A stretch of 64,000 nt of DNA from Dimorphilus gyrociliatus (taxonomy: Eukaryota > Annelida > Polychaeta > Dinophilidae): assembly GCA_904063045.1 (NCBI GenBank), contig CAJFCJ010000007.1, positions 1,442,698 through 1,506,697 on the forward strand. Reading direction: 5' to 3'. Each line of letters starts with the position of its first letter. Within the stretch, counting starts at the first letter, position 1. A program made the position numbers and the translations under genes. This document shows positions 32,899 to 43,986 of this stretch, piece by piece. The notes under the pieces were generated by a model, which was not told where the DNA came from, made no database searches, and was given only the letters and a program-made list of their open reading frames with translations.

Positions 32899-34418
32899 AT
32901 GAAAATTAAACGTCTTGTTGTAGACTCAGGCTGTTTCATACGTAATATACAATTGCAGGTCAGTATTAATAAAAACGATTTTCTTTGTGGTTTAATGGGA
33001 GATAATCATTAAAGAAGATGATTTTGATCAGGGATTAACTGAACACGTGGTTACTGTAAATGAAGTAATAAGTGAAATCAAGGATAAGAGAACTAAGGAA
33101 TCATTACAAGTCTTACCGTATGAATTTACACTCAAAAGTCCTGATGTTGAAGCTTTACATCATGGTATTTAGACTTTTATTTCCTTTATCTTTAAGATCA
33201 ATGTTTTAAATATTTCCAGTAACAAACTTTTCAAAGAAAACCGGAGATTATGCAAGTCTGTCAGCTACTGATCTAAAAGTCATCGCCTTGACGTTCGCTT
33301 TAGAAAAAGAAGTAAATGGTACAGACCATCTGAAAAACGAACCAGGCTCAAAAGTAATATAGAGTAATTTCTAAGTTATTTTTGTAAGATTGAAATGTTT
33401 TGTAGGTTCAGCTAAAATCAACATGGAAAAGATTTGATAATCCTAAAGATATATCAGGGTTTTTTATAGAAAAATCATCAGATAAAAATTCTAAAAAAGA
33501 AAAATCCACTAATAGCCAGAATTCTCAAGAAAAAGTATACAAGTCAGAAGATGAACAAGATAAAGAGTCAATTCAAGCAAGTATAGAGAGTTCTGAATCA
33601 TCACCAAATGCAGAAAAAACAGAATCGAACGAAATAGTAAATGAAGGAGAGGAAATTCCTGGAGATGCTATTGAAGCAAGTGAAAGTGAAGAAAATGAAG
33701 ATGATGAAGAAGGGTGGATAACGCCATCAAATGTTCGGAGTATAAGAGCAAAAATGGGCAATATTGATTTAGATGAAAAAAAAGAAATAGATGTAGCATG
33801 TATTACAACAGATTTCGCAATGCAGGTAATTTCCAATTTTTTATTTTACTATTTATACAATATTTTTCAAAATTCCAGAATGTCCTTCTTCAACTCGGAC
33901 TGAACGTTATATCCGAAAACGGAATGTTAATAAAAAGTGCCAAAAGTTATATATTACGATGTTTCGCATGCTTTAAGTATGTAATTTCTCCTTGATAGAC
34001 ATTCTAATGAAAAACAATTTAATATAGAATAACCAAGAAAATGGATAAAGAGTTTTGTCCACATTGTGGTAATGCAAATACCTTGAAAAAAGTATCAATG
34101 TCTGTGGACAAGGATGGAAATGTCCGCATATATCTATCACGAAGAAAAAAAATTTCACGTCGAGGACTTAAATATTCCCTTCCTACTCCAAAAGGTGGAA
34201 AACACGCAAATAACCCTATTCTTTTTGCCGATCAACCCGTTCCCCAGCAAAGATCTTCGAAAGCGTCAAGAAAGAAGATGGATGTCCTAAATGACGATTT
34301 TCTGGCATCTAGCTCCCCATTTGCTGTTAAAGACATTTACTCTCGTTCAGCTATGTTAGGTATAAAACAATCTGGAAGAAGTAGACGAAATCCAAACGAA
34401 AGCGGACGAAGGAAGTAA
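32899..34418 (+). CDS. NOB1: NOB1, 20S pre-rRNA D-site endonuclease
   Basis: Six exons (32899-32962, 33015-33164, 33220-33353, 33406-33825, 33879-33976, 34028-34418) give 418 residues (human 412). The PIN nuclease domain shows the acidic set: Asp in VVDSGCFI, Glu in NEVISEI, Asp in SATDLKVIA and Asp in TTDFAMQ. An acidic Ser/Glu linker interrupts the PIN domain, as in the family, ending in EGWITPSN. The zinc ribbon has two CxxC pairs (CFAC, CPHC), followed by RGLKYSLPTPKGGK. NOB1 cuts pre-18S rRNA at its 3' end in the cytoplasm. The exact acceptor of exon 2 (33015 or 33018) is uncertain by one codon. Confidence 0.93.
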
Positions 34419-34682
34419 AACTTCGAACTCACTTCAAATGTTATATTTTTAAATGAAAAGGAAAAAATGATGAACGTTTTCAAAGTAAAGTATAGCACAA
34501 CAATTGATAAGTGATCACAAATGGCGGACTAACCGTCATGCAGTTTAAAATAGAGCAAGATAAGAACCAAAACTTGTCTTTTTGCATTAGCAGTCTCGAA
34601 ATGAGTCTTTTTATATAACGGGCGAAAAAAAAATACAAAAACTGCGTATATTAAATGTGGCCATAACGAGATCTGCATGATA

Positions 34683-36543
34683 TTAGCTGTCTTCTTCCTG
34701 CTTCGGCTGGGGTCTCAGTTGATACCTACCTAAATACATATACATGGTTCGCTTAAAATTCTTAAAAAAAAAAAAAACTATCTATAAAAAAATTTCTTAC
34801 TCGTAGTCGTCATATCATCCATTGTGCGACTTTGACACACTGATGCCTTGTGTCCAAATTGACCACAATTAAAACAAGTGTTACTCTTATTAATATTTGC
34901 CCCTCGTCCTGACGAGTGTCTCGCTGAAGGTCGCACTTGTGGAGAGGAATAATAAGGGAAATAGTAAGGTAAGAAGTCAGTATGGAATTGGGGTATTCCG
35001 TTCGGTTGTATAGCGCTATGATAGGGTGGTTGCAAAATTCCGTTGGAGGCGCCCGGTCTAGGCCATACCATAACAACCGGACTATCTGGATGAGGTGAAG
35101 AGGAAGTGAGCGGTGCTGGACTAGAAGTAGTTGAATTCGTCGCTGTATAATTCGGCCGTTGTATGACCATGTTCGACATGGAAAGGTTTGTTGTGCCTAC
35201 AGTCCTCATTGATGACGGGACCAAAGTAAAACCACTGGCGGTTGCCTCATTATCCGTCAAATCGCCGTTTTGTTGCGCATCTTGAAAAATTTTAAACAGT
35301 TTTTCACTAGCTCCACTTGTTATACCCAAATTTAAAAAGTCATCCTTAGATTTTTCCTTTAATTCACTAAGAGTGAAATCCTGCAGTTTAGAGGCGTACT
35401 TAGTAAGGCGATTAGTCTTGAGTAACTCGTAAATGTTCGGTGCGATATTTAAATTAGACTCGACCGAAGATGCTGGAGAAACAGAAGGACTACTAGAGTT
35501 TTGCTCAACATTCAAAAAGTCACTTTTAGAGTTTTGTTTTCTGGGACTTCGAACATTTTCCGTGTAACTCGAATCGAATCTCTGTGCGATGATTTTGTGA
35601 CTGAGTATGTGGAAAGGTAGTTTATGCAGATTTCGAAGTACATCGGTAACAACATCCATTTCAGAAGCAGATGGTCCTACTTCCAATAGAAGATCAGAAC
35701 TTTCTACCGGATAACGTATAATTAACTGCAACAGATTTAAATTACTTATTAAGGATAGTTATCTCTTTAATTCTCTTACCTCCGTTTGTAATTGATGCAT
35801 ATCCGCATGTGATTTGATTATTTCTTTTTGAGATCCGTCTGACCATGAGACATTCAAGTAGAAAATACGTCGACTTTGATCAAATTTTGTCACTTCGACA
35901 CGATTAACCCAACCTGCAAATCGTAACACGTTATAGTATATTGAGTTCTTATTAATTACTGCTTACGTATAGGTTCTACTGGTGATTTTGCGGAATTCCT
36001 ATCGTTCATTCGTTTTCCTGTACAACATTTTTTCAAGATGCGATCCAAAGCCTCCATTCGTCCTTTCATGACCTGTCGCTGACCTACGGATATGGCAGGA
36101 TGATTTCCTGCCAAAGTATAAGCCATTATTACGTCTTGAAGGTGTTTCTTATTGTCTTCGTGCACTTCACCTTCAGTGCACTTAGAAGGCATATCGGCGT
36201 AAGCCGACAAGTCTATGGAGTTTAAAGTTTCGTAGAAGACGTTTGCACACTTGGAATTGGTAGTATGCATTAAGGACAAATATAGTATCAATTGAGATCT
36301 GACATGTTGATCATTTATGTCATTTAGTTTGTTGACAACGTCTAACTTGTTAGCGTTCGTCTCATCAGCACGTAGGGAAAGAAAATCTTTCCGAGCCATA
36401 TCTTCAATACAAGTTCCGAAGAAACGAACCTCCAAAGGATGGCAATGTTGAATAAGACTGCACATTAATTCGATTCTTTCGGGTGCTTCCAGTGTTTTAA
36501 ACCATTCACACACACGTTCTTTCTCATACTTTCGAACCATCAT
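34683..36543 (-). CDS. ZCCHC14: ZCCHC14/ZCCHC2-like PX, SAM and zinc-knuckle protein
   Basis: Four exons (35967-36543, 35780-35913, 34801-35725, 34683-34729), 560 residues. The N-terminus (CEWFKTLEAPERIELMC, PLEVRFFGTCIEDMARKDF) is the ZCCHC14/ZCCHC2 signature. A PX-like segment follows (WVNRVEVTKF to LLLEVGP). A SAM-type domain lies near residues 310-360 (YELLKTNRLTKYASKL, DFLNLGITSGASEKL). A CCHC knuckle near 530 reads CFNCGQFGHKASVC. The last small exon adds RYQLRPQPKQEEDS, matching the ZCCHC14 C-terminus. Human ZCCHC14 recruits TENT4 poly(A) polymerases to CNGGN stem-loops to stabilise mRNA; the same role here is inference. Confidence 0.87.
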
Positions 36544-36960
36544 TTATTCGCTAGAATTTGACAATGAATTCAGTCGCTTAATAAGTGACAAAACTGCAAA
36601 TATTTCTTATAAAATTCTCTCCATATCGTGTACCGTACATCCGGGCATCGTCGATAAGGAACGGGGCGAAAAAAATTATTACCCATAAATTTTTTATTAT
36701 AAAATATTATTTAAAATTTTTCAAAAATATTATTAAGCTTAATTTTTTTCATTTTAATGAAGTAAAATTGAACCGGAAGTCAGTATTCCCCACCGCTATT
36801 TGTAACCTGTATTTTACAAAAACTAAGTAGCCACATGGGTAGTATTTCAGCGCTAATAGCGCTCGTTTGTCACGTGTGTGTTGAGGACTTTCTCCGAAAT
36901 TCGCTGTCTCTTAATTGTTTTTTGATATTTGCATGAGTCATCGGTTTGAACTGAGAGAAG
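36544..36960. promoter_or_regulatory. Shared upstream region of ZCCHC14 and KLHDC4
   Basis: 417 bp between head-to-head genes. The KLHDC4 side has an AGCGC inverted pair near 36852-36865 and an E-box CACGTG near 36871. No TATA box. Confidence 0.4.
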
Positions 36961-39102
36961 ATGGGAAAATCTAAACGCAAAGATAAAAAAGGTAAAGGAG
37001 CGGAAAAGACAGCTGCAAAAACTGAAAAGAAGGCCGAAAAAAGAAACAAAAAAAATTTAAAAGAACAAGGCGAGGTAAGTTATACTTTGTCAGTATGGTT
37101 AGAATACTAATTTAGTATTTTAAAGGAAGACATTGAATTGATTATAGCGGAATTAGCAGAAGCTGATAGAAAGCGAGAACAAGTTATAACTGAGAAATGT
37201 GAACCTCCAAGCCCAAGGTATTTGAATTTTGTTGAAAAAAGTTATTTTTAACGAACTTATCTGTTAAAAGAGCTCATTGTTCTTGGACATCGTTTGAAGA
37301 AAAACACTTGATTCTTTTGTTTGGAGGAGAACATCTGACTGGATCGAAAGTATGCAATTTTCTAAATAGAATCACCCAGTTCATCGATTTTTAAATTATA
37401 GATTAATGTTTACAACGAACTGTATTTTTATTGCTCAAAAAATAATACATGGACAAAAGTTAAAGCTCCTAACGCTCCACCTCCACGAAGTTCACACCAA
37501 GTAAAAATAAATATAAGTAATTCCAATTAAGTAAAATAATTGTAATAGGCTATCTGTCTGAAAAGAGGAGGAGGTGAACTATGGATTTTTGGAGGTGAAT
37601 TTACAAGTCCTACTCAATCTCAATTTTACCACTATCGGGACTTATGGATGTTTCAAATAAAAGAAAGAAAGTGGCAAAAAATAGAGTATGATAATATAGT
37701 CTCAACCATCATATTTTAAATAAATTTTCTTCAGTGCGCCTAAGGCGCCATCATCCAGAAGTGGTCATAGAATGATTTTATGCAAACGTAATATTTTTGT
37801 TTTCGGTGGATTTCATGATAACGGCCGGTAAATATTGAAAATATTTTTTTTAAAATACAAACTAAGAACATTGATTTTTTTTTTAAGTGACTATAAATAT
37901 TTCAACGATCTGCATATGTTCAACGTCGATAACTACACTTGGACCAAGATAGACACATGTGGCATACCCCCGTCCCCACGATCAGGATGCCAACTAGTTC
38001 TTCATCCAAATCAACAATCTATCATTGTCTATGGTGGATATAGCAAAGTAAATGTGAAAAAAGACATAGATAGAGGCACAATTCTATCAGATATGTTTTT
38101 GCTCTCATCTCAAAGTAATAAACATTTTATATACATTTTTTTTAATTACTGAATTAAAACATTTTACGGATCTAGATAACGAAACTGGAGCCGATGTGAA
38201 ATGGAAATGGTCCCAAATAAAGCATTCAGGAAGTAAACCAAATCCTCGATCTGGTTTTTCAATGATTTCAACTGCTCAGAATCGAGCTTTTCTCTTTGGT
38301 GGAGTTATTGATGAGGAGGACGATGAGGACGTAGAAGGACTATTTTTAAACGATATGTATTCTCTAGATTTAGATAGAACGAAATGGTACCAAGTTTTCC
38401 TACAAGAAAAAGTAGAAGAAAAGAAGGTTTCTGAAAAAGCTGACGACTTAATGGAGTCCTCTGAAGCACCAGAAACTACAGTTGTAGAAGATGGAGTGTT
38501 TACTCTCACTATAGAAAAGAGCGACGCAATGGAGATCGATGATAGTATTCCTACAGATATTACAGAGAAGTTTCAGCCTCATCCCCGTATGAACACCTCA
38601 CTAGCCGTTCATGGAAATATCTTATACTTATACGGTGGAATTTATGAGAAAGGCGACGTGCAAGTTACTTGCAATGATCTGTATTCTATTAATACCCAAA
38701 AGTTTGATAGCTGGAGAGTTCTTGTTGCTCCAACACAAGAGGCTGAGGTTTGTTTTTTACTTGACAAAAACTCGACGATATCACTGCTGACTATTGTATT
38801 ATAGCAATGGGATGATTCTGACGAGGATAAGGATGAAGACAGTGAAGAAAATGAATCAGATGAAGGTAGCGTACTATTTACACATGATTGTGTTTTAATA
38901 ATTTTATATTAAAGATGAAGAGATGGAAGACTCACCCCCGCCACTAAAAAATGACGAGGAGTTATCTGAGTACTTTGGGAGAACAAAAGACTATTGGATG
39001 CAGATAGCTGATGAGGAGGCCGAAGAGAAGAATGTGAAATTGTCAGCCAAACAGTTAAAATCAAATGCCTTAGAATTAGCTCGTTTGTTTGTTAAACGAT
39101 AA
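36961..39102 (+). CDS. KLHDC4: KLHDC4, Kelch-repeat protein
   Basis: About nine exons. The start is highly basic (KSKRKDKKGKGAEKTAAK), matching KLHDC4. At least five Kelch blades follow, each with a Gly-Gly pair: LLFGGEHLTGS, LWIFGGEF, FVFGGFHDNGRDYKYFND, IIVYGGYSKVNVKKDID and FLFGGVIDEEDDED. A later blade near 38625 (LYLYGGIYEKGDVQ) comes after an acidic insert. The C-terminal exons are Asp/Glu-rich, then end LARLFVKR. Molecular role is poorly known; the yeast relative Kel3 is cytoplasmic. AATAAA at 39136 marks the likely 3' end, leaving under 400 bp before the Mondo gene. Confidence 0.92.
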
Positions 39103-39521
39103 TTTAGGACGTTTCTTGTTGAATTATAAATGTTTAATAAAGTCTTTGACATTGATAATTGAATTGTTTTAAAAAAACTTGTTCTTTTAATTGTTACTTT
39201 AAATATACCCGTACTATTTGTAGTAAATATCGTAATACATCGATTTTGTCGCCATCTTAGTTTCTATGGCAGCATGCACTTCCGCTTTCAGAAATAACGT
39301 AATTTTTGTTACAATAGCTATTATTATTATTTAGTCTTGTCCATAATATAGGAATTAATTTTTCAAGACATATTTCGCGTCTAAAAAAATTACGAAGACT
39401 ACTGAATACCACGCCAGCAGTTGCGATTAGGAAAGTGGGTCAACTAAAGACTCTTTACAAAGGTCAATCATTCTACGAATAGATCCTAGACGGTGACGTT
39501 AGCGAAGCCACGTTTAACTTT
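39103..39521. other. Intergenic: KLHDC4 3' end and Mondo upstream DNA
   Basis: Contains the KLHDC4 polyadenylation signal (39136) and about 380 bp of further sequence. No open frame resembling the missing Mondo N-terminal domain can be found here. Confidence 0.5.
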
Positions 39522-41444
39522 ATGAACGAAACGATGAAAACTGAAGATTTTCCCGTTGATCTTTTACCGTTGAATCTCGAAGAATTTGGAGAAATACAAT
39601 CTCCATTCGACGACGTATTCCGCTGTATGGTATGTAACTTATAGAAATTCTGAAAAAAATATCATACAATATCTGCAATTGCTTGTCTATCTTTTTAAAC
39701 TTTTTTTAAACATTCACATTCGTTAATTGGAAAGCTTATTGAAGCTTTAGAGAAATTACATATAACGGAACCTCTTGAATTTGCTAGATGGGCGAAGTGA
39801 TATAGAAAGGAGCCCATGGTGCGCGATCGCTTTTATAGCTTTTAACCCACGTGACCATTCGTTCTAAATGCATGCCAAATTTTAACCAATCAGAACGAAG
39901 GTCAAATGAAATTCAATGTTCACGTGATTTCACTTGTGATATCTGACCTGGCGACCTAGAAAGTTTATTTTTATTCATAATTGATTACTTTTGTAAAACT
40001 TGAAATTAAGAGAATATTTTCTTGAACAGTCTTTAGACTTAGAGTGTGCACCAACTTGCGAACCATCAACTCCTTATTACCCCCCTTCCTTAACACCATC
40101 TCAAAGCGAAGCCGAATCGCGAGCTAGCAGTCCTAGGCAAACTAAGAAGAAAAAATCAGATAATGGAAAACAGAAGATTCCGCGACATAAACGCGAATCT
40201 CACATCAATGCCGAACATCGTCGGCGATTTAAAATACAGGTAGGTCTAGCCAGAAACTGGCAGGTAATATAAAAAAAGGATTTTTTTCTCTAACTACTTT
40301 TAAAAGTTTTAGGTTCGAAAAGATTAAATGCTTGAAAAAAATCTTTTCATACTAAATACTTTTTTGCCTTTTTTAGATTTACGAATTCCAGAAGCAATAT
40401 GTTTTTACTAAAGCTAACTTTATGTTACAGAGAGGCTTTGATGATCTCTCTAAGTTGGTGCCGGCTTTGAGCGAGTCTGCGGCGCAGGGCACAAAAGAGA
40501 GCAAGGCTGGCATGCTTAATAAAAGTAAGATTTGTGCATCGTCTGTGTATGATGAAAAAAAAAATGAAATGAAAGTGTTTTGTCGGTAAAAGAACAAATT
40601 GAATTGCATTCTTAAATATTGAAAAATGCCTTGCACAACCATTAAAGCCTTATTTTGATATCTATACACGAACATTTAAAGACAGAATATAAATCTTTAA
40701 TAATGATTTCCATTTACAGCTATTAATAAAAAAATTTTCCATTTTTTATAGCTTATATTAAAATATATTTTATACATTACATACAGTTCTTATAGAAAAA
40801 AATTGTTATATTTCTAAATAATCTTATAGTTTTTTTTTCCTTAGCCTTGGACTACTGCTATCAAATAAGAAGAGAACATCGCAAATTGCAAAAAGAAGCC
40901 GATGCATTACGTTTGGAGGCTCAACAATTGTCAAATGAAATTAAGTAAGCTTTTCAATTGTTTCAAATTAAGTTTCAACATTTGATATCTTGTTTTTAGT
41001 TCATATCAAATGCAATTGCCAGAAGGTGGTGTTAGTAGCTCTCCTCAAGAAAGCAACCCGATGAGAGTCGAACGTATGTTTGATGATTTCGTTCGTGCTC
41101 GAACATTTCAAAATTGGAAATTTTGGATCTTTGCTATGTTTGTTCGCCCTATCTTTGAATCTTACAATCGTTCAGTTACTTTGCTCAATTTTCATCAATC
41201 CGTTCTCAGTTGGGTTGAACAGCATTGCTCTCTTATATCACTCCGTCCTGGTAATTTTCTGATTCATAAGATAAAATTTCGATTCTATAGGTATATATAA
41301 TTTTCAGCAATCCTATCACGACTTAGACGCTTGTCTACGTCATCATCCATAATGGCTAGTCCCGAAAAATTACCCGACGAAGCTTTAAAAGCGGCAATGG
41401 ATGAAGATTCTGTATTACCCTCCTACAAACATGGACACTCCTAA
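39522..41444 (+). CDS. MLXIP: Mondo/MLXIP-type bHLH-zip factor lacking the glucose-sensing half
   Basis: Six exons (39522-39629, 40030-40239, 40431-40524, 40845-40944, 41000-41250, 41308-41444) splice in frame to 299 residues, against 850-930 in vertebrate MondoA/ChREBP. The basic region HINAEHRRRFKIQRGFDDL and helix 2 KAGMLNKTLDYC are followed by a zipper. The C-terminal DCD domain is unmistakable: MFDDFVRARTFQNWKFWIF, RPIFESYN, SWVEQHCSLISLRP. This domain distinguishes Mondo from MLX in my reading. Upstream of the bHLH only a short acidic stretch (LEEFGEIQSPFDDVF) and a Ser/Pro linker remain, so the MCR nutrient-sensing modules are missing. Either the gene is truly short or distant 5' exons exist beyond KLHDC4, which seems unlikely. 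Confidence 0.82.
39848..39936. promoter_or_regulatory. E-box and CCAAT cluster in Mondo intron 1
   Basis: Palindromic E-boxes CACGTG at 39848-39853 and 39921-39926 flank a CCAAT box at 39886-39890; a further CACTTG lies at 39931-39936, four bases after the second E-box. This resembles a promoter or a carbohydrate-response element, which classically has two E-boxes five bases apart. It could be an internal promoter or a self-regulation site. Confidence 0.4.
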
Positions 41445-41591
41445 TTTTTAAAATTCCATTTGCGTTTGTAGTGTACTATATGTGAATGTCGTAGCAAAAT
41501 CGAAAAGCTATTTACCCATTACGATTGTATATTTGATAAATATGAAATGTAACATTAATAAAATATCATATTCAAAGAATTAAATTTCAAC

Positions 41592-43378
41592 CTATTTTGT
41601 AAACAATTCCTCATAATTAGCTATCAAATAGGCTGTAAATGAATTGATATATTGTATGGAGACGGGGTTCGGTTGCGTTGTACAATGCCAGAGCAAATTA
41701 GGTCCAAAGACAATGCCTAAATTGTGACTATTCATGGCATTGACCTCGGAGTTAGCAGCAACCTTAGCTAAAAACCTAATTATATACTTTAAAACTTCGT
41801 AATTATCGTCAGGTAATTCATCGCACAAAACTCGGCGAACTTCAGGAAGCTTGTTATCATCTGGAAAAGAAGCTGAAAACGTTTCAAAGTTAGTAATTGA
41901 TTATTGAAAAAAATGGGGACTTACATTGGATTTGTAAGATGTAATCGTACAGATCAAATGTCAGTAAGGGTTTTGGTAACTGCCGACAAAAGCATTTTAA
42001 AACGGCAGCTGCCAAATTGGGATCGTTGAATGAACCGTAATCGATTTTTTCTCCATTGTCAATTTGCTTTTGGACGGCGGTCAGCGATTGAACATTAGCA
42101 GATCTCCTAAATATTCCCTGACAACTTAAACCTTCATTTAAAAGGTATTCAGTTGTCGAGCTAACTACTATAGGTATTACGTTGTTCTGATTTCGTTCTT
42201 TCATGCTAAAAGTAAATACGAGAAATATTAGTTTTGTTACAATAATAATTTTCTAAAAATATTCAGAAATGATTCATATTTAAAATATTTACTATTGCAA
42301 AGTGACGCCAAACTGTTGAGTAAACTTTGGAGCCTGTATGATGGGCATAGGCTTTATTACTGGCTTATACTTCTCTAGTAATTTTGCGTCATGTTCTTGA
42401 ACGGCTTTAGGAATGAGAAGTTGAGAGAGTTGAACGTACTGAGCCAAATCATGAAGATATTCAACATGTATGACTTTTTTACCGAACTTAGCACTAATTA
42501 TAGGTTGAAATAGTTTCCATAAAAATCTTATGACCCTACTTGGATGGACAACATAGAGCGCTTTGAGATTCTTCTTATATCTGTTTTTGGTTGATTAGTT
42601 TTAATAAACTGTATATTGATTTAAGTAAGCCTGTCAAACCTTCTGTCGAATTCTTTATAGGCCTGACGAAGCCACGCAAAGGATGGTTTATTTTCTCGAT
42701 TAAAGCCGAAATGAAAATAAACGATGCTGTAATCATTCTCAACATACTGATCAAGCGTCTTTTTCAAGAAACTAAGCAATTTTGCGTGATCGAGCACCGA
42801 TCTTGGCGGCAATTTACATGCACTTATCACAACAATTTTTCGCCCAAAATTATCATCACCTGCTAACTGAACTATACCATATTTCGATATATCTTTAAAT
42901 TCACCGTCTTCTTCATTCTCTATATGATCAGGTGAACCTAATTCTTGTTCGAAGTCTTCGTCGATTAATCCATCTGGAGTTATAGCTCCAGCTCTTAGAT
43001 GTGGATCTTCGCTCTCCTCCTGACATAGAGCTAAAATAGTTATTGTACATGTAAAGGAATGTCAACTGGTGAACGAAAGACACAAATTAAGAAAAGAAAA
43101 TTAAAGAACCAAATACCAATTTCGCGTTCTATTACAGCGGATAAGGAAGATTCCGTCACATCTGCAGACAACACCGATAAAGCATGCTTTTTTTACAACA
43201 TTTTTATACCGTCGATTGCAGCTAGTTCGATTCCAGATTCGTCAAATTCTAATTCAGGTTCGACGACTTTATCGCTCCATATATCGTCTAAAGTTTCATT
43301 ACTACAGGTTATGGTAAACAAAGAAAAAATATGTATCTACAAACCCTCATCGGCTCTTGCCGAAGCACTTTGGGCCAT
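41592..43378 (-). CDS. ARHGAP1: ARHGAP1 (p50RhoGAP), Sec14 and RhoGAP protein
   Basis: Multi-exon gene. I start it at ATG 43378 ([13 protein letters not shown]), joined to an exon with [25 protein letters not shown]/Sec14-like domain follows: [52 protein letters not shown] proline-containing linker leads to QQFGVTLQ and the RhoGAP domain with the arginine finger in [18 protein letters not shown] and [12 protein letters not shown]. The order and the wording of these segments fit ARHGAP1 (or ARHGAP8). It stimulates GTP hydrolysis by Cdc42/Rho at endomembranes. Its 3' end is 147 bp from the Mondo stop. Confidence 0.92.
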
Positions 43379-43986
43379 TTTTTACATAAATTCTGTAAAT
43401 TTGAAATAAAATTTAGAGCTTCCTGTTTGTATAGTATTATTTTTATGCTTATCTAGATATAAAATTATTGAGTGTCACTCATAAATACAAGCTCCGTTTA
43501 AATGAACATTAACAGATGGTGTCATGATTTCTCACCATACATTAAAGGTAGAAAAAGATTTAAGTTACCAGATAAAAACAAAAGAACACAGATATTCTGC
43601 TGTAAAAGCTCGAAAACTATAAAATTACCGCTTTGTTTCTTATCTGATAAGTCACTAGCTGCAGTCTACTTCCGGTATATATTCGTAAAAGTTTAGAATT
43701 TTGTATACAAACGGAAAAAAACCTATTAATTTTTTAAATTTAAAATAATATATTTCATATTTGTAGAAAATATATTTAAAAGTATTCTCGAAGGACGAAT
43801 CGGAACCCAGATTATAGATCTATTTGTATTTTTTTGTACAACTGCCCCATTATGTTTAATCTGGTTTATATTTTTCGTCATATACTCCCGTAGAAAATTT
43901 CATCATATATTCCCCCAGTGATTTAGTCTTGGACAAGTAGATTTCAGAATTAAATGTGTATTGAGCGATAATAAAGCTATATAACA
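43379..43986. promoter_or_regulatory. Divergent upstream region of ARHGAP1 and WDR59
   Basis: 608 bp between head-to-head genes. A 64-codon plus-strand frame at 43502 has no recognisable homology. AT-rich with no clear TATA element. Confidence 0.4.

Noticed and set aside
32722-33012. NOB1 with a longer N-terminus
   Set aside because: NOB1 proteins start just before VVDSGCFI; the upstream residues have no match and are likely 5' leader.
39522-41444. MLX as the identity of the bHLH-zip gene
   Set aside because: The long C-terminal DCD region with RTFQNWKFW and LRP-type ending matches MondoA/ChREBP more closely than MLX.
43502-43696. Small plus-strand gene upstream of WDR59
   Set aside because: Sixty-four codons, no homology, lies in a divergent promoter gap.
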